From the NCBI RefSeq assembly GCF_016827595.1, contig NZ_JAECMS010000003.1, forward strand, positions 248,001 through 312,000: a DNA stretch of 64,000 bases, given 5' to 3'. Origin of the DNA: Luteirhabdus pelagi (GTDB taxonomy: Bacteria; Bacteroidota; Bacteroidia; Flavobacteriales; Flavobacteriaceae). The stretch's first letter is position 1, and the number at the start of each line of letters is the position of its first letter. This document shows positions 1 through 9,798 of this stretch, in pieces. The notes under the pieces were generated by a model. That model was not told the DNA's origin. It worked only from the letters and a program-made list of their open reading frames with translations, and did not search any database. The translations under genes and the position numbers were made by a program.

Positions 1-930
1 AAAGTTTTCGGGCTTCTCCTTAATCTTTTTCCCACTAGCGGCTAACTGTACTCGAAACGTTACATCAGGATAGATTTTCTCCTCAACGGTTGCTATGGCT
101 TCATCTATCTCTTCCTCTTCCATCTTTGGCTCCTGCGCTTTAGGAGTAGCAATGGATAAACTGTTTTTGTAGCTAATAATGGCATCGGCAATCTCGTCGG
201 CCATTTCATTTTGGCCTTTTTTAGAATTGAGATAAGATCCTTCATTTTTATTTGTAAGAAATCCTGTCTCAATCAATACACTTGGCATGTAGGTATTGTG
301 CAATACCCAAAACCCAGCCTGTTTAACATCCCGGTTTTTTCGTTTTAATTTTTTGGTGAAGTTATTCTGAACCAAACTTGCTAGCAGTATACTTTGATCC
401 AAATACTCCTCCTGCATTAAGGTAAGTCCGATAAGCGATTCAGGGGAACTCGGGTCGAAACCGGCATAGTTTTCTTCATAATTTTCCTCTAGAAAAATAA
501 CCTCGTTCTCTTTTTTGGCTACCTCGAAATTTGCTTGTGTTTTATGAAGTCCCAAAACAAATGTTTCGGTACCATATGCCGCACTGCTATGGGCATTGCA
601 ATGCACCGAAACGAAAAGGTCGGCATCGGCCTGGTTAGCGATAGCTGCTCGTCCGCGCAACGTCACGAAGGTGTCGTCATTTCGTGTATAGATTACTTGA
701 ATATCGGGATTCTTCTCTAAAATAGCTCCGACTTTCAACACGATACTAAGTGCTATCTCTGCTTCTTCGTAGCCGTTACCGCGGTTTCCAGAGTCATGTC
801 CGCCATGTCCTGCATCCAACACCACAACAAAAGGTTTTCTGGTATCGTTATTGTGGTTGGCAACGGCAACGAAACCTACCAATAGTAGTAAAATTGAAAA
901 GGTGAAGAGGTGAAGCCCAGTTCGTTTCAT
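1..930 (-). CDS. N-acetylmuramoyl-L-alanine amidase (Amidase_3), C-terminus cut by the window edge
   Basis: This is a periplasmic zinc amidase that cleaves the bond between MurNAc and the stem peptide in peptidoglycan. The reading frame starts with ATG at 930 and runs off the left edge. An N-terminal hydrophobic stretch (about residues 5-24) is a signal peptide or anchor. The Amidase_3 motifs are present: VVLDAGHGGHDSG with the first zinc ligand, a YEEAEIAL segment with the glutamate, SVHCNAH, and the catalytic glutamate in LIETGFLTN. After about residue 250 the protein becomes acidic and linker-like (EPKMEEEEIDEAI), and the last visible part, TFRVQLAASGK, looks like the start of a SPOR-type peptidoglycan-binding domain. 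It is divergent from lptD, which suits an envelope locus. Confidence 0.93.
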   Translation of the reverse strand, partial: MKRTGLHLFTFSILLLLVGFVAVANHNNDTRKPFVVVLDAGHGGHDSGNRGNGYEEAEIALSIVLKVGAILEKNPDIQVIYTRNDDTFVTLRGRAAIANQADADLFVSVHCNAHSSAAYGTETFVLGLHKTQANFEVAKKENEVIFLEENYEENYAGFDPSSPESLIGLTLMQEEYLDQSILLASLVQNNFTKKLKRKNRDVKQAGFWVLHNTYMPSVLIETGFLTNKNEGSYLNSKKGQNEMADEIADAIISYKNSLSIATPKAQEPKMEEEEIDEAIATVEEKIYPDVTFRVQLAASGKKIKEKPENF

Positions 931-1140
931 ATAAATGGTAACGTTTTGAAGTATTCGTTATTTCAAAAATTCAGTCTAAAAAATTACAGCCCGAAAAATA
1001 TGCTTAATTTTGGGGTTTCAAAAACCAAGCCAAGAACGGTTCGTAGTTGGACTGAAAGATACAGCAAAGTTGAAAAAATTTAAATGAAATTCGTGTGACA
1101 CCGTCCCAAAATTTACGTCTGTTTTATAACACGGATATTC

Positions 1141-3867
1141 ATGCTTCAAAATAGCCTAAAAGCATTGCAAACTGCCATCCACCGCATACTTTTTTTCTGT
1201 ACGGTCCTGCTTTGGGGCAGCGTAACATTGCACGCACAGGACATTCCACCCAAAAATCAACCTGACTTACCAGCCGAGGAACAAGATTCTATTCCTTCAG
1301 AAGAGGAACCCATCGTGAATATTGCCGTTCAGGATTCGATAAAGAACGATAGCATTCAGCCAAAAAAAGAAATGTTGACTGATGTGGTAGACTATTACGG
1401 TGAAGATTACGTCTATATCGACCGTGAGGCAAAGAAGGTTTACATGTATAACAAAGCCTACGTTATTTATGGCGATATGCGAATTGACGCTGGACTCATC
1501 ATCTTGGATTATAATAAAAATGAAGTCTACGCGAAGGGGATCGATAGCGCCGGAACATATACACAGAAACCAATTTTTGTACAAGCGGCCAATGAGGTTC
1601 GTCCGGATAGTATCCGTTTCAATTTCGATTCCGAAAAGGCATTGGTATACAACTCTAGAACCAATCAGAATAATTTCAACGTTATTGCAGAGGTGACCAA
1701 AAAAGTGAACGATTCCGTTGTCTTCTTACGGAATGTGAAGTTTACCACTTCAAAAAATATCGATGATCCCGAGTATTACTTTTATACACGAAAGGCCAAA
1801 TTTGTACCGAAGAAAAAAATTGTGACAGGGCTTACCAATATGTATATCGCAGATGTACCGACGCCCATCGGATTACCTTTTGCCTATTTTCCGCTTACGG
1901 AAGACCGAACGTCAGGGTTTATAATCCCTACCATCGGTGAACAAAACAGACGTGGATTTTTCTTTCAGAATGGAGGATATTATTTTGCTTTAAGCGATTA
2001 TGTGGATTTAACCGTCTTAGGCGATTATTACACAAATGGTAGTTATGGGTTTAGAGTAGAATCATCCTATGCGCTTCGCTATAAATTTCGGGGAAATTTA
2101 AGTTTCAGGTATGAAAACCTAATCAATAGTGAAAGAGGGTTCCCAGAATTCAGTCAAAGTTCGGTGTATAACTTGCGGTGGAACCACACCCAGGATCAAA
2201 AGGCGAGTCCGAGTTCTCGCTTTTCAGCCTCGGTTAACTTAGGTAGTAGCCGCTATTACCAACAGTCGATTAACCAAACCAATAATGCAAGTGCCTTGGT
2301 GAACACCCTGAGCTCATCGGTTTCCTATTCCAAGACTTTTGAAGGTGAGCCGCAGGTTAATCTCTCAGTTGCTGCCACCCATTCCCAAAACACCAACACA
2401 CAGACCATCAATATGTCGCTGCCCAATTTCAACGGAAGCGTTTCAAGGATTTATCCGTTTGCTCCTGCCAACGGAGCGAAAAAGGGAATCATTCAAAATA
2501 TCAACTTCCAATATGATGTAGCCGCCGAGAATCGTATTCAAACAGTCGATTCATTATTCTTTAAGTCCGAAATGTTCGATAATGCCCAAATTGGCGCACG
2601 ACATACTATTCCTATTAATACGAATTTCAAAATCCTGAACTACATCAGTGCTTCCGCCAATACCCGACTTCAGGAAACATGGACGGCCCGTACTTTTGAA
2701 CGGCGCTACGACCCCAACATCAACGAAGGGTTAGGGGGTGAAGTAATCGACACCATAAACGGTTTCGATCGCTATGCCACGTATAATTTTTCCACTAGTT
2801 TGGGGACAACGATTTATGGAACCTTCAATTTTGGTGAAGACAAAAAAATTCAAGCATTACGGCACGTCGTACGACCCTCCATAAGTTATAATGTAAATCC
2901 TGGGTTTGATCAGTTCTACGATGAATATCGCGTTCCCAATACGGCAGATCCAGCTGTAGATGAGGACATCATCACCTATTCCCGTTTCCAGAATACACTA
3001 TATGGGGCGCCCGGACAGAATTATTCCAGCAGCATCGGGATGGCACTTAGCAATACACTAGAGGCCAAGGTTCGCGATCGCGATACTACTGCTACTGAAC
3101 CAAAGAAAGTGAAACTACTAAATAACTTGAATTTCTCCACCTCTTATAACCTTGCTGGGGATTCGCTTCAATGGAGCCCGCTTAATTTTACCGGTAGTAT
3201 TCCAATTGTAGAGAAACTGGATTTTAACTTCAATGGTCGTTTGGACCCATATGCATTGAATAACAGCAATCAGCGAATTGATGAATTCAACATCAACAAT
3301 GGCGGGAGTTTGTTTCGTTTAACAGGCGCGAATGTTAGTATTAACTATTCCTTCTCGAGCAGGGATTTTGAAGGAGAAGAGGAAACCACCAATCGGCTTG
3401 ATGATGAGACTTTTCGAAACGGTGGACGGCCCGATGATCTTTTCGGCGAGACAACCAATATAAACAGCGGTGCTATTTATGATGAAGATGATGATACCGA
3501 GTCGGTTACCAATAGCGATTGGTATAACTTCGATATTCCATGGGACTTGCGCTTAGCCTATACTATTACGTACTCGAACAATAGGCGCGAAGATGAAATT
3601 TCTTCACAATCCTTGATGTTTAGTAGTAATCTGGAGCTTTCACCGCGCTGGAAAGTAGGTGTTTCCTCTGGATATGACTTTAAGAATAAAGGCGTTACCT
3701 TAACACAGTTCCGGTTTCAACGCGATTTAGAAAGTTGGCAAATGAGTTTCAACTGGACACCTATAGGCAGTATTAACACTTCTTGGTATTTCTTTATCGG
3801 AATTAAATCTTCCGTTCTTAGCGATATCAAATACGATAAGCGACGCGAACCGGATCAACAACTATAA
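1141..3867 (+). CDS. lptD: LPS-assembly outer-membrane protein LptD (OstA family)
   Basis: The product of 908 residues is expected to be the outer-membrane barrel that inserts lipopolysaccharide into the outer leaflet. An N-terminal hydrophobic segment ending near residue 33 (TLHAQ) is a signal peptide. A proline- and acid-rich linker follows, then an OstA/LptA-like beta-jellyroll region (about 85-230, with repeated short beta strands such as KAYVIYGDMRIDAG). The remainder is rich in aromatic-ended beta strands typical of a large barrel. The length is somewhat above that of proteobacterial LptD but usual for Bacteroidota. The function is inferred from fold pattern and overall resemblance. It is divergent from the amidase and followed 25 bases later by ridA. 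Confidence 0.85.
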   Translation: MLQNSLKALQTAIHRILFFCTVLLWGSVTLHAQDIPPKNQPDLPAEEQDSIPSEEEPIVNIAVQDSIKNDSIQPKKEMLTDVVDYYGEDYVYIDREAKKVYMYNKAYVIYGDMRIDAGLIILDYNKNEVYAKGIDSAGTYTQKPIFVQAANEVRPDSIRFNFDSEKALVYNSRTNQNNFNVIAEVTKKVNDSVVFLRNVKFTTSKNIDDPEYYFYTRKAKFVPKKKIVTGLTNMYIADVPTPIGLPFAYFPLTEDRTSGFIIPTIGEQNRRGFFFQNGGYYFALSDYVDLTVLGDYYTNGSYGFRVESSYALRYKFRGNLSFRYENLINSERGFPEFSQSSVYNLRWNHTQDQKASPSSRFSASVNLGSSRYYQQSINQTNNASALVNTLSSSVSYSKTFEGEPQVNLSVAATHSQNTNTQTINMSLPNFNGSVSRIYPFAPANGAKKGIIQNINFQYDVAAENRIQTVDSLFFKSEMFDNAQIGARHTIPINTNFKILNYISASANTRLQETWTARTFERRYDPNINEGLGGEVIDTINGFDRYATYNFSTSLGTTIYGTFNFGEDKKIQALRHVVRPSISYNVNPGFDQFYDEYRVPNTADPAVDEDIITYSRFQNTLYGAPGQNYSSSIGMALSNTLEAKVRDRDTTATEPKKVKLLNNLNFSTSYNLAGDSLQWSPLNFTGSIPIVEKLDFNFNGRLDPYALNNSNQRIDEFNINNGGSLFRLTGANVSINYSFSSRDFEGEEETTNRLDDETFRNGGRPDDLFGETTNINSGAIYDEDDDTESVTNSDWYNFDIPWDLRLAYTITYSNNRREDEISSQSLMFSSNLELSPRWKVGVSSGYDFKNKGVTLTQFRFQRDLESWQMSFNWTPIGSINTSWYFFIGIKSSVLSDIKYDKRREPDQQL

Positions 3868-3892
3868 TGTTTCACAATACAATATTTATATC

Positions 3893-4273
3893 ATGAAAAA
3901 GATTATTCATACTCCCAATGCCCCAGCACCGATAGGACCGTATAATCAAGCCGTACAACTTGGCGATATGCTTTACACTTCTGGGCAGATTGCGATAAAT
4001 CCTGAAACTGGCGAATTGGAACTTGGCGATATCCAGCACGAGACAAAACTCGTAATGGAAAACTTAAAGGCTGTTTTGGCAGCGGCCCATATGGACTTTA
4101 GCCATGTTATTAAGAGTAGCATCTTCGTAAGCGATATGAATAATTTTGCCAGTATCAATGAAGTGTACGGGTCGTATTTTAATGATGAAGAAGCACCTGC
4201 AAGAGAAACCGTGGAAGTCGCCAATTTACCGAAGTTTGTGAACGTTGAAATCTCGATGATCGCTTCGTTATAA
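3893..4273 (+). CDS. ridA: RidA family reactive enamine/imine deaminase
   Basis: This 126-residue protein has the full length of the RidA/YjgF/UK114 family, trimeric cytosolic enzymes that hydrolyse reactive 2-aminoacrylate released by PLP enzymes. The N-terminal APAPIGPYNQAV motif, the central TSGQIAINPETGE motif, the substrate-binding arginine in PARETVEVANLP and the terminal VNVEISMIA are all conserved. It begins 25 bases after lptD and is probably read from the same transcript. Its stop lies 2 bases from the stop of the convergent tamB gene, with no terminator hairpin visible between them. Confidence 0.95.
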   Translation: MKKIIHTPNAPAPIGPYNQAVQLGDMLYTSGQIAINPETGELELGDIQHETKLVMENLKAVLAAAHMDFSHVIKSSIFVSDMNNFASINEVYGSYFNDEEAPARETVEVANLPKFVNVEISMIASL

Positions 4274-4275
4274 GC

Positions 4276-7200
4276 TTAATTTTCTTCTCGTAACGCCTCC
4301 GAATTGAAATCGACCGGAGTGTTTTCATTGTCAGTTGGCGAAACAGGATCGGCTTCACTTTCCAAGGATATTTTCGTACCAAATAGCTTATCGACCAATT
4401 CTTTAAAAGTATCGAAATCGACCGAATATGAAATTCCGGCGCCTTGTTCAAAAATCTGGTCTTCACCGATGAATTGAATGTCTGCTTGACGATTGAAGAA
4501 CTTCATCCGTAAGCTTCCGTCTTCGTTCACCAACCACTGTACTTCAATATCTCCCGCAACAGCGGTTTCACTCACGCCGCCTACTGGAACACCTACTTTA
4601 CCATTGATTAAGATTCGCTCATTGATCCGGGTTGAAAGTGTAACGCCGAACCGGTCTGCCGTTTCCTGATTAGGCGTTCTAATTCCAGTCTGATAATCAA
4701 GTCCTACGGCAAATTTTGAATCTTCGCTAGCAAAAAGTTCATTTACGAGACCCGACACCCGTTCCACCAACGTACCAGTTGCAAAAGCATCGGCCCCAGC
4801 GTAAGTGTCACTGATAAAGTCGCCAGAAGCAATTAGAAACAAGGCTTGCCGTTCGCGTTGGTCTTGATTCTGAAGCTTGTATTCCAATTCACTTTTTACA
4901 ATGGAACTCACCCTTGGGAAGTCGATACGAAAATTTATGTTCGGCTGAATCAATTCTCCTGTAAGGTCCACCAAAACCTCAACCGGAATTTGGCGGTTAA
5001 AGGTTGGGTTGTCTAGCAAAATAGAGGGGTTTGCCTGGGTTTGATATTTCGCAGTAAGATCTAATTGCGCCCGAGCTGGATTTCCATCCCAGTTGATACT
5101 TCCACCAGGAACCACACCAATATTTTTTTGAATGAAACCACCATACCGGAAATCGAAAATCCCTTCAATTACAAGGAAGTCACCCCACATCTTAAACTTT
5201 CCTAAGGTATTGATTTCAATTAATAAGGTCCCCACCCCACTTCCTGTGAGGGTTGAATTATTCTCTTGGTCTACTACCACCTCTACTTCGGCATCTTCCG
5301 TAATGTCCAATTCAAAATTAAGGGTAAGGCCTTTTACATCTTCGGTTTGCACCACCTCACCACTTATACGAGCTTCTTTTTCTTGGGGTGACAAAAAGTA
5401 GATGAAGGAATCGTCTCCAATCGAGGCTACATCGCTTAATGGAATCTTAAAATTGGTATTCTCTGCAGTGGTCGCAATTACATCAATGACAAGCTCATCT
5501 ACAGGACCATCAATTTCCGCGGTTCCGTCGATGAAACCGGTTCCATAATAGAGCGCATCCTCTTCGGGAGGTGTGTCCAATACCAAAAGATAATCCGACC
5601 CTATATCGAGGTCGAGACGCCAATCCTGAAAGTTTTGATGGTATGCCGTTCCAGAGAAAGTACCTTCGGTATCATATTTAGTATCGGTAATTTTGGTCGA
5701 TTCAATAGCGAGGCTATTTTTATTGGCCCTTAAGGTAGTCCCATCCTCCAGCAGATAATCTACATTTAAATAAGGAACTGTAAGTCCAGCCTTTTCCATT
5801 TGAAAGGAGCCATCGATGTCGGGCGATTTATAATTACCCGTAACATCGGCCCTACCACTTATCAATCCTCTAATGTTGGTGATTACTTCACCTCCGAAGG
5901 GACTAAGTGCCTGAAGGTTGAATTCATTTAGCCGAACTCCTAAATCGATTGTTGGGTTTTGGGGAGCAACATCGATTCCGCCTACGGCCGAAATGGAGGT
6001 CACTCCTTCCTTTACCAATTCGGTATTTATTGAATAGGCGGAAAGGTCTTCATTCCCCTTCACTTTAAGATCTAAATCGCCAAATTCGATATCATTGATT
6101 ACGATGTCATCAATAGTAATTTCTGAATTGGGGTAATAAGCACCATTCTTCTGAAGGAAATCGAGGCTTCCATTCATATTTCCATATAAACGAAGACTAT
6201 CCACTTCGGGAGTGATATTCCCAATATTTACATCGGTGAAGCGAAGCCTTAAATCTTTATAGGTAGAATCTCGTAATTCCCCTGCTAAACGGATAAATTC
6301 TTCATTATGATTCAACACCAGAGAATCTATACGAATGGTTTTAAAGTTATCATCGAAAACCACTTTGTTCAAATTGTTGTTTTCTTCATTGATGTACCAC
6401 GTATTATCCTTATACAGAATATCGGATTTTTTGAAGCCCACTACAGATTTCCCCTCCGGATTGATGGTGTGATACAGGGATAGATTATACACATCATTTT
6501 TTTCTTCACCTCCTGCAAATTCAGATCGAACGTATAAGGTATCGTTTAATGTCTTATTGATAACATTCACATCCTTAAGGTTATAGAAACCCGTATATAC
6601 CGAGTCTATATTTATATAGGTGTTGTACAGAGGGTTATCGTTATCTATCTGAATGTTTACTTTACCTAAATAATTATCGTACAACAATAGCTCCGGCGAC
6701 CTGAAATTTAGTTGGAATTTTGATTGATCGGAAGAAACGGATCCTTTTACACGCGTATTTTCCCCAAGCTTCAATTGCGGTACAAATACATCTACGATCT
6801 TGTTATATACTTCGAATTCATAATCGATGTATTGATCGGTTGTGACTTCTTGAGGAATATAATTTGCATAAATAGAACCGATTCCATTTTGAAAAAGGTA
6901 GGGAATATCGCGAATTAGGAATTCACCCCTTATTTCACCCGTAATAATATCAGGAGAATTGATTTCAATGGTACGAACATCGCCTTCAAAAGTGGATGTA
7001 ATTTGAAAATCGTCGAAGAAATAATCCTCACTTGCGGTCTGGTAGAATGTTTCATTAAACGATATGGTTCCTACTGCGTCATCGATAGTCGTTCCGTCCA
7101 TATCTACACGAATTCGTCCCGCAAAGACCGAAACACTATCCCGTTTTATCAAGTTCAGCTGATTTAATTCGGCATACTCCACATCCGCTTCAAAATCGTA

Positions 7201-8664
7201 CTGGTTGAAATCCTTCGAAACATCGACCAATCCTGTAAAATCAAGTTTTAAATTGGGGTCATCTATGCTCAATTCACCATTAAAAACAGGATCCTTCAAT
7301 GTTCCTGATACCTCGATATTAGTATACTTATACCCTTCAAAAGTGAAACTAGAAATGGTACCTTCCAATCGACTGCTCACCGTTTTTTGGGTGAAGCCCC
7401 TTCCATCGACCATCACATCGGCCGTTATGGTTCCGAGGCTTGAAGTGTTTAGCATTTTCCCCAGATTAAACTGCGTCAACACCAATTGACCATCATAGAA
7501 CGCATTGTCGAAGTCTGTGATATTACCAAGATCTAGATCTGCCTTAATTCGTCCAGCGCTTGTTTGGACGATACTATTCGTAGACAATTCAAATGAAGTG
7601 ATTGTACTATTCCCCTGAAAGGAAACGGATCCCAATGGCTTTAGTTCAGCTGGCAACACATCGCCAAGAATCCTGGGCATAAAACGTCGTAAATCGTAAT
7701 AGTCGGTGCGAATGCTATGGTTAGGAGAAGCGATACGGAAGTCCTTTTCAGCATCGAGAAGGTTTTCAAAGGTGAAGTCGCCTGTTAATCGACTATTATC
7801 AAAGGAAATATCAGCATTTTCCAGTTGGAAATCATTAAGTGTGCCCTTAAGATTTCCACTTAATATGATTTCTTGATAGTCGCCAAATTCATTATAAAAA
7901 TTATTGAGATCCTTGGTTGCGACAATGGCATCTTCAAAAGTAGCAGTGATTGTAACATCGTTTTCAAAATCTGCCATTCCCTTTTCCGCATAATCGAAGC
8001 GAAGATTTCCTTGAATATTCGAATTATCCGTTTTCAACACCAAGTCGTTGAAGACCATTGCTTCTGGAGTGTACGAAAAATCGGCTTGTAGATCGGTAAC
8101 GTTCAGTCCGTCGAAACCATCGAGCGAAAGCGATTGAATCTGTGCGGAGATATCGGGACCGAGAATTTCAAAATCCTCCGCCGTTAGGTTCACATCGTGA
8201 AAATCGATTACCTCTGGTTCCGAAAGGTTATAATTTCGAAACCGAACGCGGCCGTTGTTCATCTGAAGATCGTTCCCGATAAGACTAAAGGGTTTGGTAG
8301 GCTCCTGACCGGTATCGAACTTATTCGAAAAAATCGTCAGGTTGTCGGTCTCTTCGCCCTCATAGGTAATCACATTCAGATACGCATCCTGCAATTTAAT
8401 GTCGCCAAAGCCCAAATCGCCATTGATAAGGTTTCTGAAGTTCAGAATATTCGTTTGCAATTCCTGCGAAAAAATAAGCGTATCGTCGCGATGGTCTTTT
8501 ATCAGTACTTTCCGAATATCGACTTCGCCCTTCCAGTTTACCCCTATTTTATCTATGGATATCTGGGTGCCATAGGTTTCATTGAGGTTATCGGTGACCT
8601 TTTTAGCTACATAGGTTTGCACCGCCGGGATAGAAAGCACGATGAACAAAAGTACGATAAGCAA
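4276..8664 (-). CDS. tamB: Translocation and assembly module protein TamB (DUF490), start uncertain
   Basis: At 1462 residues this is a very large protein made of repeated short beta strands, the pattern of TamB/AsmA-like lipid-transfer and outer-membrane assembly factors. An N-terminal membrane anchor (LIVLLFIVLSIPAVQTYVAKK) is followed by a long beta-helical groove, and the C-terminal 450 residues match the TamB domain, including GVGTLLIEINTLGKF and DFRYGGFIQKNIGV. The only usual start codon in frame is TTG at 8664. The frame stays open upstream to a TAA at 8719-8721 and encodes a basic segment, IKKLRNIIVRTIIALL, that would complete a normal signal anchor, but no ATG, GTG or TTG occurs there. 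The true start may therefore be non-canonical or lie upstream of that TTG. No tamA-like gene is visible in the window. Confidence 0.87.
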   Translation of the reverse strand: MLIVLLFIVLSIPAVQTYVAKKVTDNLNETYGTQISIDKIGVNWKGEVDIRKVLIKDHRDDTLIFSQELQTNILNFRNLINGDLGFGDIKLQDAYLNVITYEGEETDNLTIFSNKFDTGQEPTKPFSLIGNDLQMNNGRVRFRNYNLSEPEVIDFHDVNLTAEDFEILGPDISAQIQSLSLDGFDGLNVTDLQADFSYTPEAMVFNDLVLKTDNSNIQGNLRFDYAEKGMADFENDVTITATFEDAIVATKDLNNFYNEFGDYQEIILSGNLKGTLNDFQLENADISFDNSRLTGDFTFENLLDAEKDFRIASPNHSIRTDYYDLRRFMPRILGDVLPAELKPLGSVSFQGNSTITSFELSTNSIVQTSAGRIKADLDLGNITDFDNAFYDGQLVLTQFNLGKMLNTSSLGTITADVMVDGRGFTQKTVSSRLEGTISSFTFEGYKYTNIEVSGTLKDPVFNGELSIDDPNLKLDFTGLVDVSKDFNQYDFEADVEYAELNQLNLIKRDSVSVFAGRIRVDMDGTTIDDAVGTISFNETFYQTASEDYFFDDFQITSTFEGDVRTIEINSPDIITGEIRGEFLIRDIPYLFQNGIGSIYANYIPQEVTTDQYIDYEFEVYNKIVDVFVPQLKLGENTRVKGSVSSDQSKFQLNFRSPELLLYDNYLGKVNIQIDNDNPLYNTYINIDSVYTGFYNLKDVNVINKTLNDTLYVRSEFAGGEEKNDVYNLSLYHTINPEGKSVVGFKKSDILYKDNTWYINEENNNLNKVVFDDNFKTIRIDSLVLNHNEEFIRLAGELRDSTYKDLRLRFTDVNIGNITPEVDSLRLYGNMNGSLDFLQKNGAYYPNSEITIDDIVINDIEFGDLDLKVKGNEDLSAYSINTELVKEGVTSISAVGGIDVAPQNPTIDLGVRLNEFNLQALSPFGGEVITNIRGLISGRADVTGNYKSPDIDGSFQMEKAGLTVPYLNVDYLLEDGTTLRANKNSLAIESTKITDTKYDTEGTFSGTAYHQNFQDWRLDLDIGSDYLLVLDTPPEEDALYYGTGFIDGTAEIDGPVDELVIDVIATTAENTNFKIPLSDVASIGDDSFIYFLSPQEKEARISGEVVQTEDVKGLTLNFELDITEDAEVEVVVDQENNSTLTGSGVGTLLIEINTLGKFKMWGDFLVIEGIFDFRYGGFIQKNIGVVPGGSINWDGNPARAQLDLTAKYQTQANPSILLDNPTFNRQIPVEVLVDLTGELIQPNINFRIDFPRVSSIVKSELEYKLQNQDQRERQALFLIASGDFISDTYAGADAFATGTLVERVSGLVNELFASEDSKFAVGLDYQTGIRTPNQETADRFGVTLSTRINERILINGKVGVPVGGVSETAVAGDIEVQWLVNEDGSLRMKFFNRQADIQFIGEDQIFEQGAGISYSVDFDTFKELVDKLFGTKISLESEADPVSPTDNENTPVDFNSEALREEN

Positions 8665-8762
8665 GAGCAGGGCAATGATCGTACGAACGATTATGTTCCG
8701 AAGTTTTTTGATACGCGCTTAAAGTTTTAATTTTACCCCCAATTATCAGGCCCTTTTTTGCT

Positions 8763-9794
8763 ATGAATTCTAAAGACATTTATATCCTTGGCATCGAGTC
8801 CTCTTGCGACGATACGGCAGCTGCTGTTATTCATAACGGAACCGTACTCTCTAATGTTGTCGCAACCCAGGAAATTCACCAGGAATACGGTGGTGTAGTA
8901 CCCGAACTCGCCTCAAGGGCGCATCAACAAAATATCGTCCCCGTCGTACATCAGGCGTTACACAAAGCAAATATCGATAAAAAACAACTAAGTGCCATAG
9001 CTTTTACGAGGGGTCCGGGACTGATGGGTTCTTTATTGGTAGGCACCTCATTTGCCAAGTCGTTGGCATTTGGATTGGACATCCCTTTAATCGATGTTAA
9101 CCATATGCAGGCGCATATTTTGGCGCATTTTATTAAGGCCGAAGGACAAACAGCACCAAATTTCCCGTTTTTAGCAATGACGATAAGTGGTGGTCATACG
9201 CAAATCGTAAAGGTGACCGATTATTTTGAAATGGAAGTCATAGGTCAAACCTTAGATGATGCTGTTGGTGAAGCCTTCGATAAATCGGCAAAAATTCTAG
9301 GCCTTCCCTATCCCGGGGGTCCTTTAATCGATAAATACGCTCAAGAGGGAAATCCAAAGGCGTTCAAGTTCCCAAAACCCAAGGTTGGGCCGTTAGATTT
9401 CAGTTTTAGTGGTCTGAAGACTTCAGTGTTGTATTTTGTTGAAAAGGAAACAAATCAGAATCCTAGCTTCGTTCAGGAGAATATGAAAGATATCTGCGCC
9501 AGCCTTCAACATACCATCGTTTCCTATTTGATGGACAAGTTGAAAAACGCAGTGAAACAGACTGGAATTACGGAAGTTGCCATCGGAGGCGGTGTTTCGG
9601 CCAATAGCGGTATTCGCAAAGCGTTGCAGCAAGCCCAAACAAACAAAGGCTGGAAAACGCATATTCCTAAATTTGAATATTGTACGGACAATGCCGCGAT
9701 GATTGCTATGGTGGGTGAATTAAAGTTCAAGAACCAACTTTATGCAAAGACAGATGTTACCGCACAAGCACGTATGGAACTCGGAAAATCCTAA
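8763..9794 (+). CDS. tsaD: tRNA N6-adenosine threonylcarbamoyltransferase TsaD
   Basis: The enzyme transfers the threonylcarbamoyl group to A37 of tRNAs that read ANN codons, working with TsaB, TsaE and TsaC, none of which is in this window. The 343-residue length is standard. Diagnostic features are the N-terminal LGIESSCDDTAAAV, the metal-binding histidines of HMQAH (H114 and H118), SGGHTQIV, the nucleotide-binding GEAFDKSAKILGL, and the C-terminal GGGVSANSGIR and CTDNAAMIA motifs. It is divergent from tamB and is followed, 4 bases after its stop, by rsmE, so a small RNA-modification operon is likely. Confidence 0.97.
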   Translation: MNSKDIYILGIESSCDDTAAAVIHNGTVLSNVVATQEIHQEYGGVVPELASRAHQQNIVPVVHQALHKANIDKKQLSAIAFTRGPGLMGSLLVGTSFAKSLAFGLDIPLIDVNHMQAHILAHFIKAEGQTAPNFPFLAMTISGGHTQIVKVTDYFEMEVIGQTLDDAVGEAFDKSAKILGLPYPGGPLIDKYAQEGNPKAFKFPKPKVGPLDFSFSGLKTSVLYFVEKETNQNPSFVQENMKDICASLQHTIVSYLMDKLKNAVKQTGITEVAIGGGVSANSGIRKALQQAQTNKGWKTHIPKFEYCTDNAAMIAMVGELKFKNQLYAKTDVTAQARMELGKS

Positions 9795-9798
9795 GCAC

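Noticed and set aside
535-720. Open frame on the plus strand inside the amidase gene
   Set aside because: It is antisense to the conserved Amidase_3 domain and resembles no family.
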